A stretch of DNA of 64,000 nucleotides from an uncultured Thermoguttaceae bacterium (GTDB taxonomy: Bacteria > Planctomycetota > Planctomycetia > Pirellulales > Thermoguttaceae). The stretch lies in contig CALFBP010000011.1 of NCBI GenBank assembly GCA_937951625.1, positions 91,247-155,246 on the forward strand, given 5' to 3'. Under the pieces are notes generated by a model. That model saw nothing but the letters and a program-made list of their open reading frames with translations. It was not told the origin of the DNA and ran no database searches. Made by a program: the position numbers and the translations under genes. Shown one piece after another: positions 36,977 to 46,759 of this stretch. Position 1 is the stretch's first letter. Each line of letters opens with the position of its first letter.

Positions 36977-37390
36977 ATGATACCCGCACTGTTTCAATCT
37001 ACGACCATTCCAATCCTGGAGCAGGTGGTCCAGTTCAGCCAGGCGCGGCACACGGTGCTAGCCGGGAACCTGGCCAATTTGCACACCCCAGGCTATCAGG
37101 CCAAGGATTTGTCCGTCGAGGAGTTTCAGACGCGGCTGCAACGCGCGATCGAGACCCGCCATCAAGCCTCGGCCGCGGCCTCGCCCGGCGACTTCGCCGC
37201 AAGTTGGACCGAGATGGCCGCCGAAGCCGCGGAAAATCCCAAAATGATCCTGTTTCACGATCAAAGCGAAAACGCCATGGAGCTTCAGGTCACGGAAATG
37301 GTCAAAAACCAGTTGCACCACAATCTGGCCTTGACGATCCTCGGCAGCCAGTTCCGCTTGCTCCAGACGGCGATTAGCGAAAGGGTGTGA
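36977..37390 (+). CDS. flgB: Flagellar basal-body rod protein FlgB
   Basis: ILEQVVQFSQARHTVLAGNLANLHTPGYQAKDLSVEEFQTRL. Confidence 0.9.
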   Translation: MIPALFQSTTIPILEQVVQFSQARHTVLAGNLANLHTPGYQAKDLSVEEFQTRLQRAIETRHQASAAASPGDFAASWTEMAAEAAENPKMILFHDQSENAMELQVTEMVKNQLHHNLALTILGSQFRLLQTAISERV

Positions 37391-37407
37391 CGTGGGAGAT
37401 CGAGGTC

Positions 37408-37827
37408 ATGTTTTCATCGCTGGACATTAGCACGAGCGCGCTGGTCGCCCATCGCGTGCGGATGCATGTGATTTCGCAGAACCTGGCCAATGCGTCCACC
37501 ACGCGCAACGAGGCCGGCGAGCTGGTTCCTTACCAGAAACGGCACGTGGCGCTTCAGACGGACGAGTCGGTGGGAAGCCGCGGGGCGGTTGGGGTGAAGG
37601 TGGCCGAAGTGGAAATCGACGATTCCCCGCCGCGATACAAGTGGGACCCTACCAATCCCGATGCCATTCAGCAGGGACCGTATCAAGGTTACGTCGCCTA
37701 CCCGAACATCGACATGATCACGGAATTCACCGATGCCTTGGCGGTCGCGCGGGCCTATGAGGCGAACCTGGGCGCGATCGAGATCGCCAAGGACCTGGCC
37801 CAACAGACCTTGAGGATTCTCGCCTGA
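37408..37827 (+). CDS. flgC: Flagellar basal-body rod protein FlgC
   Basis: SLDISTSALVAHRVRMHVISQNLANASTTRNEAGELVPYQKR; YVAYPNIDMITEFTDALAVARAYEANL. Confidence 0.92.
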   Translation: MFSSLDISTSALVAHRVRMHVISQNLANASTTRNEAGELVPYQKRHVALQTDESVGSRGAVGVKVAEVEIDDSPPRYKWDPTNPDAIQQGPYQGYVAYPNIDMITEFTDALAVARAYEANLGAIEIAKDLAQQTLRILA

Positions 37828-38126
37828 TGAACACCATATCCTCGTTGACTGGGCTCCAACCCGCGGCGTTGCCCATCTCATCCCCAGCGGGTGCCCCCCA
37901 GGGAGCCGCTTCGTTCAAGGATTTCCTCCTCAGTTCGATCGAGGAGGTCAACGCCATGCAGCAAGCGGCGGATCGGGCCGTCGAGCAGTTGGCGGTTGGC
38001 GGGGAGGTCAATCCGGCTGAGGTGCTCACCGCCGTCCAGAAGGCCGACCTGGCCTTCCGCATGATGATGCAAATCCGCAATAAGATCGTCCAGGCCTATC
38101 AGGAAGTGCAGAACATCAGGATTTGA
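37827..38126 (+). CDS. fliE: Flagellar hook-basal body complex protein FliE
   Basis: ASFKDFLLSSIEEVNAMQQAADRAVEQLAVG...VLTAVQKADLAFRMMMQIRNKIVQAYQEVQNIRI. Confidence 0.92.
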   Translation: MNTISSLTGLQPAALPISSPAGAPQGAASFKDFLLSSIEEVNAMQQAADRAVEQLAVGGEVNPAEVLTAVQKADLAFRMMMQIRNKIVQAYQEVQNIRI

Positions 38127-38132
38127 TGACGG

Positions 38133-39797
38133 ATGGATTTCCTCAACAAAGCCTTGGGACAGCTCAACGAACTGTTTCGCTCGATGAGCTTCGGCGCACG
38201 GATCACGGCCGCGCTGCTTTTGGCCGTGGTCGTCGTGAGTCTGGTCTGGTTGTTCCGCTATCAGGGGTCTAGCCCCGACGCGTACTTGATGAACGGCTTG
38301 CCGCTTTCGCCCAGCGACATCACGGCCTTGGAGGCCGCCTTTGCCGACAAGGGACTCAAATCCTGGGAAGTGGTGGGAAACCGGATTCGCGTGCCACGAA
38401 GCCAGCGCGACCTGTACATGGCCGCGGCTGCTGAAAAGAAGGCCCTGCCCCGTGGTTTCGGCGGCTATTTCGACGAGGCGATCAACCAGAGCAGCATGTG
38501 GGACGTCCCTGGCCAGAGCGGAGAACGCCTCAAGAACGCCAAGCAGAAGGAACTCGCGCGGATCATCAGCCAGATGCGGGGCATCGAAACGGCAAGCGTT
38601 CTCTTGGACGCTGAGACCAAGCGGGGGTTGACGCAGGAGTCGATCAAGACCGGTCTGGTGAGCGTCAAGCCGCTCGGGTCGGCCCCTCTCGATGAAGCCC
38701 AGGTCGACTCGATTCGCCATCTCGTCGCCGCTGCCGTGGCTGGCCTGAAGTACGGCAACGTGAAGGTGGTCGACGAGAACACCGGCCGCACTTACTACGG
38801 CGACGCGGAAAGCGGCACCAGCCCCCAAAATGATCCCTACTATGCCACCAAGCGGTTGGCTGAGAAGCAATGGACCGAAAAAATCCTTTCGGCGCTGCCC
38901 TACGTGCCGGGCGTGACGGTGGCGGTCAACGTGGAACTGGAAAAAGAACTTTCCCGCCGCGAAATCGAGCAAAAGCCCGACCAAAAGCCAGTGGCACTGC
39001 GGAGAAAGGAAAGCACCCGCTCGCGGACCCGTGACGGCGGTCTCCCCGGCGGCAGGGCCGGCTTCCAAGCCAACCAGCCGCAGGCCCTGGCGCAGACGGC
39101 AAGCAAGGGCACGCACGAGGAGGAAGAGGAAACCACGACTTCGGAGGAAAACTTCCTCGGCACCACCAGCGTTCAGAAAGAGATTCCCGGTCTAACACCG
39201 ACCCTTGTCAAGGCCTCCATCGGGGTACCTACGAGCTATTTCGAGCGTGTGTGGCGGGAGCGCAATCCGCCGCAAGCCGGCGAAGCCCCCAAAACTCCCA
39301 CCCCGGCCGATTTGGACGCGATCCGCACGCAGGAGATGGCCAAGATCAAGGCGGCCGTAGTGGGATTGCTGCCGCAGCCTCAGAACATCCAAGATCCCAC
39401 CCAACTGGTGACCGTCACCGAATTTCAGGACATTACCCCGGAACCGACACCGCCGCCCGGATGGACCATGCGAACCCTCGAGTGGTTGACCCATAACTGG
39501 AGCACGTTGGGCCTGATTTTCCTCGGGGGGTTCAGTCTGGTGGTGTTGCGGTCGGTGGCCCGCGCCGCGCCCGCCGCCGCGCCGCCGCGATCGGCCTCCC
39601 CCGTGTTGGCTGGCGAAATGGCGCCGCCGGTCGAGAAAGCGCCCCAGCCCGAAGAGGCCGCCCCAGCCTCGGAGCGGCGAGCCCGTCGCAGCGTGGCTGG
39701 CGGGGCTTCGCTCCGCGACGAACTTTCGGAGATGGTCGCCGAAGACCCGGATGCCGCCGCCGCCATCCTCCGCGCCTGGATTGGAAACGCGAGATGA
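38133..39797 (+). CDS. fliF: Flagellar MS-ring protein FliF
   Basis: Two TM segments flanking FliF/YscJ-type domains, e.g. ELARIISQMRGIETASVLLDAETKRGL. Confidence 0.88.
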   Translation: MDFLNKALGQLNELFRSMSFGARITAALLLAVVVVSLVWLFRYQGSSPDAYLMNGLPLSPSDITALEAAFADKGLKSWEVVGNRIRVPRSQRDLYMAAAAEKKALPRGFGGYFDEAINQSSMWDVPGQSGERLKNAKQKELARIISQMRGIETASVLLDAETKRGLTQESIKTGLVSVKPLGSAPLDEAQVDSIRHLVAAAVAGLKYGNVKVVDENTGRTYYGDAESGTSPQNDPYYATKRLAEKQWTEKILSALPYVPGVTVAVNVELEKELSRREIEQKPDQKPVALRRKESTRSRTRDGGLPGGRAGFQANQPQALAQTASKGTHEEEEETTTSEENFLGTTSVQKEIPGLTPTLVKASIGVPTSYFERVWRERNPPQAGEAPKTPTPADLDAIRTQEMAKIKAAVVGLLPQPQNIQDPTQLVTVTEFQDITPEPTPPPGWTMRTLEWLTHNWSTLGLIFLGGFSLVVLRSVARAAPAAAPPRSASPVLAGEMAPPVEKAPQPEEAAPASERRARRSVAGGASLRDELSEMVAEDPDAAAAILRAWIGNAR

Positions 39798-39919
39798 CCG
39801 TTTTTTGAGGAAATTTGCCGAGAGCTTGTCTTGTCGTCACGGAACCACGGCAATCCGCACGGCTGGCTGGCTGGCCATGGGCCGGCGACGGCCGTCCCTG
39901 GACGGTTCCGATGTAAGGA

Positions 39920-41035
39920 ATGGAAACCATGACGCAACCTCCCGACCCGCAGGGAATTCGCAAGGCGGCGATCTTCGTGGCGAGTCTGGATCGAAAGACC
40001 GCCGACTTGATTCTCGATCAGATGCCCGATGACGTGGCCGAGGCTGTACGCCGTGCCATCCTAGACTTGGGCGCGATCGACCCGGACGAGCAACGCCAAG
40101 TCGTTTCGGATTTTCGCCGTCGGCGCTTGCCAAGAAAGGGTGCGACAAGTTTTATGCCGTTGGGCAGTGGTCCCAGCTCGGCTTTTCGAATGCCGGGCGT
40201 CGAGCTGGATCTCGAACTGGCCAAGAAGTTTTCTCCGCCGCCGTTGGAGCGCGGGACGCCTTCCCCCACCCAAACGCCGTCGCCCACCAGCCCGCCTTTC
40301 CGCTTCCTTCGCGAAGCCGAGGCCGATCATCTTGCCCGCGTGCTCGCGGTCGAGCGGCCACAAACCATTGCCCTGGTTCTGGCCCATCTACCGCCCCAAC
40401 ATGCGGGAAGCGTTCTGGTGCGGTTGGAGGCCGACTTGCAGGTCGAAGTAATCCGCCGCCTGATTGACCTCGAAGAGACCGATCCGGAAATCCTCCGCGA
40501 AGTCGAGCGTGGACTGGAGCTGCGACTATCGAAGCAGGTTCCCATGCAGCGTCGACGGGTGGCGGGCATGGCCGCGGTGGCCGGAATCCTGGAAGCCAGC
40601 GACCCGCAGACGGGCGATCGCATCCTAAACAATCTCGACCTGTACGACCGCGAATTGGCCGAACGATTCAAGCCCGCAGATCTCACGTTCGAGGACCTCA
40701 TGAGGCTCGACGACGCCTCGCTGGAGTCCACGCTCCGCGAGGCCGACGAGGAGTGGATCCAACTGGCCCTGGTCGGCGCGCCCCCTGGATGGATCCAGCG
40801 ATTCTTGGACCTCCTCCCCGTCGAAACGGCGCGGCAAATCCGGCACGAACTCGCTCACCTCGGACCTACGCGGCTGAGCGATGTCGAGGAGGCTCGCACG
40901 CGTCTGGCCGCCGTGGCGCAACGTTTGGCGGCCCGAAGGCGTATTCGCTTGCCCCGGCGAAGCCTAAGGGGCGGAAGCGATCCTGGCCTGCCAGGGTCCG
41001 TGAACGTGGAGAAGTTGTCGCTGGCCGAAGCGTGA
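39920..41035 (+). CDS. fliG: Flagellar motor switch protein FliG
   Basis: ERPQTIALVLAHLPPQHAGSVLVRLEADLQVEVIRRLIDLEETDPEILREVERGLE and FEDLMRLDDASLESTLREADEEWIQLALVGAP. Confidence 0.92.
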   Translation: METMTQPPDPQGIRKAAIFVASLDRKTADLILDQMPDDVAEAVRRAILDLGAIDPDEQRQVVSDFRRRRLPRKGATSFMPLGSGPSSAFRMPGVELDLELAKKFSPPPLERGTPSPTQTPSPTSPPFRFLREAEADHLARVLAVERPQTIALVLAHLPPQHAGSVLVRLEADLQVEVIRRLIDLEETDPEILREVERGLELRLSKQVPMQRRRVAGMAAVAGILEASDPQTGDRILNNLDLYDRELAERFKPADLTFEDLMRLDDASLESTLREADEEWIQLALVGAPPGWIQRFLDLLPVETARQIRHELAHLGPTRLSDVEEARTRLAAVAQRLAARRRIRLPRRSLRGGSDPGLPGSVNVEKLSLAEA

Positions 41036-41048
41036 AGGTTGATTTGGC

Positions 41049-41702
41049 ATGTCCACGATCATCAAGGCCGCCGACCGCCTCCGCGCAAGCCAGCCGGTGG
41101 CGTTCAACTTCGACGACATGGCCGCCAAGGCCAATGCTTACCTCGCCCAAGTTCGCGCGGAGGCGGCGCGGATCGTGGCCGAGGCAAAGCAAGAGGCCGC
41201 GCGTCTCAAACAACAAGCCGAGGCCGAGGGCCGACGAGAAGGCATGGCCGCGGTGGAACGCATCGTCGCCGAGCAGCTTGGCCAACAATTGACAACCTTA
41301 CGACCCGCCTTGGAGCAAGCCGTGCAGGAAATCCGTCAGGCCAAGCAGGCTTGGCTCCAGCAATGGGAAAAGGGCGCGGTCCGCCTGGCCGCGGCCATGG
41401 CCGCGCGCGTGCTGCGCCGCGAATTATCCCATACCCCCGACGTGCCTGTGACCCTCGTGCGCGAGGCCCTCGAATTGGCCGCCGGCAACGCGGAACTGAA
41501 AATCCGCCTGAATCCCGCTGACCATGCCGCCCTGGTCAGCCAGATCCACGCGGTGGTCGCCGAGTTGGCGCCTTTGGCGCAAACCGAATTGTTGGCCGAC
41601 CCTCGAATTTCTCCAGGCGGTTGCCGCGTGGAAACCCGTTTTGGTGTGATTGACCAGCAGTTCGAAAGCCAGCTTGCACGGATCGAAGAGGAACTGGTTT
41701 GA
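41049..41702 (+). CDS. fliH: FliH-like flagellar assembly protein
   Basis: Position between fliG and fliI; basic/alanine-rich coiled coil then LLADPRISPGGCRVETRFGVIDQQFESQLARIEEEL. Confidence 0.8.
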   Translation: MSTIIKAADRLRASQPVAFNFDDMAAKANAYLAQVRAEAARIVAEAKQEAARLKQQAEAEGRREGMAAVERIVAEQLGQQLTTLRPALEQAVQEIRQAKQAWLQQWEKGAVRLAAAMAARVLRRELSHTPDVPVTLVREALELAAGNAELKIRLNPADHAALVSQIHAVVAELAPLAQTELLADPRISPGGCRVETRFGVIDQQFESQLARIEEELV

Positions 41703-41819
41703 ACGCAGAGCAATTGGTCGGGAAGCGCTATAGCGAGACGATCCGAAGGATTGGGGGCTGGGCGGTCGGGAGGAGCGTCCCGGTCGGTTAGCCGGCCAGC
41801 CGGTGTTGGTACGCGAAAG

Positions 41820-43181
41820 ATGGCGAGTCGCGAAATGCTGGAGCAACTCGATCAGGTGATGCCCACTGCCCTCTGGGGTACAGTGACGCACACGGTCGGC
41901 ACCACCGTGTCGGTAGCCGGATTCCCCGCACCGCTCGGGTCCGTGGCTGAGATTCAGCGACAGGCGGGCGATCCGCTGATCGGCGAAGTGATCGGCTTTC
42001 GGGACGAGTTGACGCTCATCAGCCCTTTCGGCGACGTAAGCGGGGTCCGCCGCGGGAATCGCGTGCGCCTTGCCCGCACGAGCCGTTGGCTTCGGGTGGG
42101 AGAGGAATTGTTGGGCCGAGTGATCGACGCCTTTGGTCGGGCGGTGGACCAGCGTCCGCAACCGGTCCTCCACGACCGAATCGGCTTTTACTCTCGCCCC
42201 CCGCACCCCTGCACCCGGCCCAGGATCAACGAAGCGCTGTCGACGGGCGTGAGGGCGATCGACGCCCTCCTGACCTGTGGCAAAGGCCAACGCATGGGCA
42301 TCTTCGCCGGCTCGGGGGTGGGCAAGAGCGTCCTTTTGGGAATGATGGCTCGCTACACCGCCGCCGACGTCAATGTGATCGCCTTGATCGGGGAGCGCGG
42401 CCGCGAGGTGAATGAATTCATCGAACGCGATTTGGGACCGGAGGGATTGGCGCGGAGCGTGGTCGTGGTGGGCACGAGCGACGAGCCTGCCCTCGTTCGC
42501 CGCCAAGCGGCGGCCACCGCCACCGCCGTGGCCGAATATTTCCGTGATCAGGGGCGCGACGTGCTCTTGATGATGGACTCGTTGACGCGGCTGGCCCAGG
42601 CCCAACGCGAAATCGGTCTGGCGGCGGGCGAGCCGCCCACCACACGAGGATTTCCCCCGTCCGTCTACGCCATCTTGCCGAAGCTCGTAGAGCGGGCGGG
42701 GCGCAGCCCGAAGGGCAGCATCACCGCCTTCTATTCCGTGCTCGTCGAGGCCGACGATCCCAACGAACCCATCAGCGACGCGGTCCGCGGCCTGCTGGAC
42801 GGCCATATCTGGCTGTCGCGCAAGATCGCCTCGCGCAACCATTACCCGGCCATCGACGTGCTCGAAAGCCTTAGCCGTCTCATGACCGAGGTAGCCGACG
42901 AGGAGCACCGCCAAGCCGCGCAAACCATCCGCGAATTGTTGGCGGCCTACCGCGACCACGAGGATTTGATTTCGATCGGGGCCTACCGCCGGCAGAGCAA
43001 CCCTTGGGTGGACGTGGCCATGGACATGCAGGAATCCCTGAAAGAGTTCCTTCGCCAAAGCGTGGCGCAGAGCTCTACCCTAGCGGAATCCCGAAATGCC
43101 TTGGTTGCACTGCACCGCAACGCCGTGCAGCGTCTGGCCACCGCGAAGACTCGCCCCGGCCCGCAGGGAAGCGGAGCTTAG
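41820..43181 (+). CDS. fliI: Flagellum-specific ATPase FliI
   Basis: GIFAGSGVGKSVLLGMMARYTAADVNVIALIGERGREVNEFIE; GFPPSVYAILPKLVERAGR. Confidence 0.96.
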   Translation: MASREMLEQLDQVMPTALWGTVTHTVGTTVSVAGFPAPLGSVAEIQRQAGDPLIGEVIGFRDELTLISPFGDVSGVRRGNRVRLARTSRWLRVGEELLGRVIDAFGRAVDQRPQPVLHDRIGFYSRPPHPCTRPRINEALSTGVRAIDALLTCGKGQRMGIFAGSGVGKSVLLGMMARYTAADVNVIALIGERGREVNEFIERDLGPEGLARSVVVVGTSDEPALVRRQAAATATAVAEYFRDQGRDVLLMMDSLTRLAQAQREIGLAAGEPPTTRGFPPSVYAILPKLVERAGRSPKGSITAFYSVLVEADDPNEPISDAVRGLLDGHIWLSRKIASRNHYPAIDVLESLSRLMTEVADEEHRQAAQTIRELLAAYRDHEDLISIGAYRRQSNPWVDVAMDMQESLKEFLRQSVAQSSTLAESRNALVALHRNAVQRLATAKTRPGPQGSGA

Positions 43182-43323
43182 AACCCCACGAGCCACCGAC
43201 GCAATGACCCGACACGCGAAGCAAGATCGAGCAAAACTGCACATGTCGAGAATCTCCGCCACGTTTGCCGGGATTTTGCCCAAGCACGGCGTCGATTGAC
43301 GCCCGAATCGAGGTCTCCACCCC

Positions 43324-43776
43324 ATGCCCCAGTTCAAATTCCGCCTGGCAACCCTGTTGCGACTCCGCGAATTGGCTCGCGATGAGCGGCGAGCGGAATT
43401 GACCCAGGCTTACCGGGCCAAGGACCTGTTGGCGGAACACCAGGAGGCAATCGAGCGGCATCTGGCAGACCTGCGCCAGATCGCCCGCCGCGTCTCTGCC
43501 CCGGGTGAGATCGACGTAGATCGATTGATGGAGGCCCGACGGTTCGAGTCGGTCCTCTTGGCCCAGCAAGACGACCTCCGCCAGAAACAGCAGATGATCG
43601 ACGCCGAGGTCGAGCGCCGCCGGTTGGCCCTGGTCGAAGCGAATCGGGAGGTGCAAGTGTTGGAAAACCTCCGCCGCCGCCAATACGACCGGCATCGCGC
43701 CGAGGAAAACCGGCGGGAAATCCACCAGTTGGATGAGATTGCCCAGCAACAAGCAGGCAGGGAGACGCGGCCGTGA
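43324..43776 (+). CDS. fliJ: FliJ-like flagellar protein
   Basis: MPQFKFRLATLLRLRELARDERRAELTQAYRAK coiled coil directly after fliI. Confidence 0.8.
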   Translation: MPQFKFRLATLLRLRELARDERRAELTQAYRAKDLLAEHQEAIERHLADLRQIARRVSAPGEIDVDRLMEARRFESVLLAQQDDLRQKQQMIDAEVERRRLALVEANREVQVLENLRRRQYDRHRAEENRREIHQLDEIAQQQAGRETRP

Positions 43777-44468
43777 TGTCTCGATTGCTTCAACTGATGA
43801 TGGCCGCCGTGTTGTATTTCAGCCTCGGCACGCTCATTGCCGAAGTCGTGATTGTGGCCCACGTGTGGTCCAAATGGAACCTGAATCGAGAAAAGATCGC
43901 CCGCTTGGTGGAAGTCGCCCGGGGCGTGGAGCAGCAGGCGACCGCGGCGCCGGCCAAGCCAGCGGACGAGGAATCCGCTCCAGAACAGCCGTCTTTCCAG
44001 CAGGTTCTCGAAGCCCGAGCGGTCAAAGATTTGAACCTGCAACTTCGAGAGCAAGCCTTGACCAACGCCTTGGCCCAACTCCAAAGCGAACAAGAGCGGT
44101 TCGCCCAGCGCGAAAAGCAATTCCAGGCGGATCGCGCCGCCTTCGAGACCCAACTCGCGGCCGCCGCGAAAAACGCCCAAAGCGCCGGTCAGCAAGAGGT
44201 GCGTCGCATCCTGGAATCCATCAAGCCGAAGCAAGCCAAGGAGTTGCTTCAGTCGATGCTGGAAAACAAAGAACAAGACGACGTCGTGACGCTGCTTGCC
44301 GGCATGACGGAGTCGAAGCGGGCCAAGATTTTGGCTGAGTTCAAGACCCCCGAGGAAACCAAGAACATCGAGGAAGTCCTCCGCCGCATCCGCAAGGGTG
44401 CGCCGGAGGCGCCGCTGGCCCAGCAGGCCCTCGATCAATTGCGGCCGGGCAACCGGACAACGCCGTAA
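43773..44468 (+). CDS. MotE/MgtE_N-like flagellar-associated membrane protein
   Basis: N-terminal TM, coiled coil, LQSMLENKEQDDVVTLLAGMTESKRAKILAEFKTPEETKNIEEVLRRIRKG; overlaps fliJ stop. Confidence 0.65.
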   Translation: MMSRLLQLMMAAVLYFSLGTLIAEVVIVAHVWSKWNLNREKIARLVEVARGVEQQATAAPAKPADEESAPEQPSFQQVLEARAVKDLNLQLREQALTNALAQLQSEQERFAQREKQFQADRAAFETQLAAAAKNAQSAGQQEVRRILESIKPKQAKELLQSMLENKEQDDVVTLLAGMTESKRAKILAEFKTPEETKNIEEVLRRIRKGAPEAPLAQQALDQLRPGNRTTP

Positions 44469-44535
44469 GGGCAGCTTTCCAAGTCCCGACAAGTTCGAAA
44501 CTCCAAAGCACTCAACGACGCGTAGGAGCCATAGC

Positions 44536-46188
44536 ATGACGCGAGTCGCGATCACTCAAAAGGCCGTCGGGCGGACGCTCGAACCGATCCCTCCGCGGTC
44601 GCCACTGGCAGGGAATAGTTTTTTGTCGGCGACTTCCTTCGAGAAACATCTCGAACAGGCCCGCCAAGCCGCTTCAGCGGCGTCCGGATCGCTGTCAGCG
44701 AAATCAGGCAACGCTCCCTCTCCGGCTCCGCCGCCAAAAAATTCCGCTACGCAATCCTCGTCCACCAGCGACGGCCCGCCGAAAAATTCCGAAAATCGCG
44801 ACGCGCCCTCGCCCCGCCCCCACTCGAATCCCGACGCTGAGGCCGCTCCCACCGTGCCTCAGCGGCCCGATGAATCCCACCGCGAGGACGAACAGGATGC
44901 GGACGCCCCCGCCGCGGCCACTGAGCCAACAGTCACTTCGGTGACGGTGGTCGCGGGCGAGCGAGAGGAAACGTCCGCGCCGCCCCTTGCCGTCGAAGCA
45001 GGGGTCGACGCCGTTGGGGTCGCCAGGGCGCCGAGCACGACGCCTCCGGCCGCCATCAAAAAGACACCAGCCGCCACAACGCAACAACCGCACGCACTAG
45101 GGAACCTGGAAGCGACTCCCGAAAGTTTCGTCGGTGATCAGCCCGCTGGGGCCACGACTGCGCTGTCCAAGGCGGCGCAAAACGTCGAAAGCACTGACTT
45201 GACATTGGAAGATCACGACGACCAGACCTGGCCTTCCGACGCAAGTTTGCGAGGAAAATCGCATCAGGTCGCCTCCCACGGCCCGACATCGACTGTGTTT
45301 TCGGGGACCGAAGTTCCCGGACAGGGTCAAACTCCGGCGGGAGCGGAGCTTCCGCCAATCGAACTGGTTGGCAAGACCTCCAGCGCCGCCAGTCCGAGCC
45401 AGGCGACAATCAATACGGGCGATCGGCCGGCGGAAAACGCCGCCTTGCGGCCAGGGGACCGGCGGACCGCGAAGGCATTCTCCACCGGAGCGTCGGGCCG
45501 ACTCCAGCAACCTCAAACCGAAGAGGGAAGCGACTTGCCAAACGTGGCAGCCGCCCAGGCAGAGTCGGAAACTGTCCAACTCGGCGTCCAAACGGCTCAA
45601 CGCGAACCGCAACTCCGCGGTGGCGAGGCAACGGACGATCGGCCCACGGAGGCCAAGACCGTGGAATCGGCCTTGAACCGCGGCACTTCCCCCAAGGAGG
45701 CCGAAGCCGTGAGCCGCCGAGAGGAGCGGGGGACTCCTGAAGACGGGAGCGATCGCGTGCGGTTCGTGCAGCGTGTGGCTCGGGCGTTCGAGTCCGCGGC
45801 AGAACGTGGCGGGCACGTCCGTTTGCGGCTCCATCCTCCCGAGCTGGGCACGCTCCGCCTCGAACTTACCGTGCGCAACGGCCAAATGGTCGCCCGCTTG
45901 GAGACCGAAACTGAGGCCGCGAGGAACCTCTTGGTGGACCATCTGCCGGAACTGAAAGAACGGCTGGCCAGCCATCAAATCCGCGTGGAGCGGTTTGACG
46001 TCGAATGGCACGGCCAGCCCCACGGGGAGCTGCCTCGGGGATTTGGCGAACCCGGACGCTGGCAAGGGTCGCCGCCCGGCCGCGGGGGGCGCGAGCCAGA
46101 ACCCGCTTCAACCCAACAGAATGTCAATCCCTTGGACAACGTGGCCCGAAGGCCCCCGGCCCAAACCAACTTTGACGTGGTGATTTGA
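44536..46188 (+). CDS. fliK: Flagellar hook-length control protein FliK
   Basis: Low-complexity N-terminus and C-terminal GHVRLRLHPPELGTLRLELTVRNGQMVARLETETEAARNLLVDHLPELKERLASHQI. Confidence 0.88.
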   Translation: MTRVAITQKAVGRTLEPIPPRSPLAGNSFLSATSFEKHLEQARQAASAASGSLSAKSGNAPSPAPPPKNSATQSSSTSDGPPKNSENRDAPSPRPHSNPDAEAAPTVPQRPDESHREDEQDADAPAAATEPTVTSVTVVAGEREETSAPPLAVEAGVDAVGVARAPSTTPPAAIKKTPAATTQQPHALGNLEATPESFVGDQPAGATTALSKAAQNVESTDLTLEDHDDQTWPSDASLRGKSHQVASHGPTSTVFSGTEVPGQGQTPAGAELPPIELVGKTSSAASPSQATINTGDRPAENAALRPGDRRTAKAFSTGASGRLQQPQTEEGSDLPNVAAAQAESETVQLGVQTAQREPQLRGGEATDDRPTEAKTVESALNRGTSPKEAEAVSRREERGTPEDGSDRVRFVQRVARAFESAAERGGHVRLRLHPPELGTLRLELTVRNGQMVARLETETEAARNLLVDHLPELKERLASHQIRVERFDVEWHGQPHGELPRGFGEPGRWQGSPPGRGGREPEPASTQQNVNPLDNVARRPPAQTNFDVVI

Positions 46189-46292
46189 TCGTTGAGGAAA
46201 CCGCCTTCATGCGGCGCCTCGTCATCGTCATGACGGAGTCGCCAAGCACTGGCATCAAACCAACCGAGCATAAACTGACGAGGAGCTTTCTG

Positions 46293-46706
46293 ATGGGATC
46301 GACAACTGTCAACCGCGTGCTAGGGCAGACCGGTCCTCAAGCGCCCGGTCAAAGCGCTTTTGAGAAATTGAATCTCGAGACCTTCACGAAACTGCTCGTG
46401 GCGGAACTGTCCAATCAAGATCCGTTGAGCCCGATGAGTAATTCCGAGATCATGCAACAGATCAGTCAAATCCGCGCGATCGAGGCCGACATGAAGCTCA
46501 TGTCGACCCTCGAGTCCGTTCTTCTTGGACAGAACGTCGCCACGGCGAGCAGTCTCTTGGGTAGAACCGTCAAGGGCCTGGTGGACGGCAGGGAAATCAC
46601 AGGCGTGGTGGAGCGGGTTTCGATTGCCGGAGGAGTGGCCCGGCTGCACGTCGGCGAAAGCACGATCGATTTGAAAAACGTATCAGAGATCCTACCTCGG
46701 GAATGA
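46293..46706 (+). CDS. flgD: Flagellar hook assembly protein FlgD
   Basis: FTKLLVAELSNQDPLSPMSNSEIMQQISQIRAIEADMKL. Confidence 0.88.
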   Translation: MGSTTVNRVLGQTGPQAPGQSAFEKLNLETFTKLLVAELSNQDPLSPMSNSEIMQQISQIRAIEADMKLMSTLESVLLGQNVATASSLLGRTVKGLVDGREITGVVERVSIAGGVARLHVGESTIDLKNVSEILPRE

Positions 46707-46759
46707 ACCTTTTTTCGTGACCCGAACATCAGCATGCCAACCGCGACAAGGAGGATTCC

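Noticed and set aside
41424-43058. 544-aa minus-strand ORF
   Set aside because: Antisense shadow of fliI and the end of fliH.
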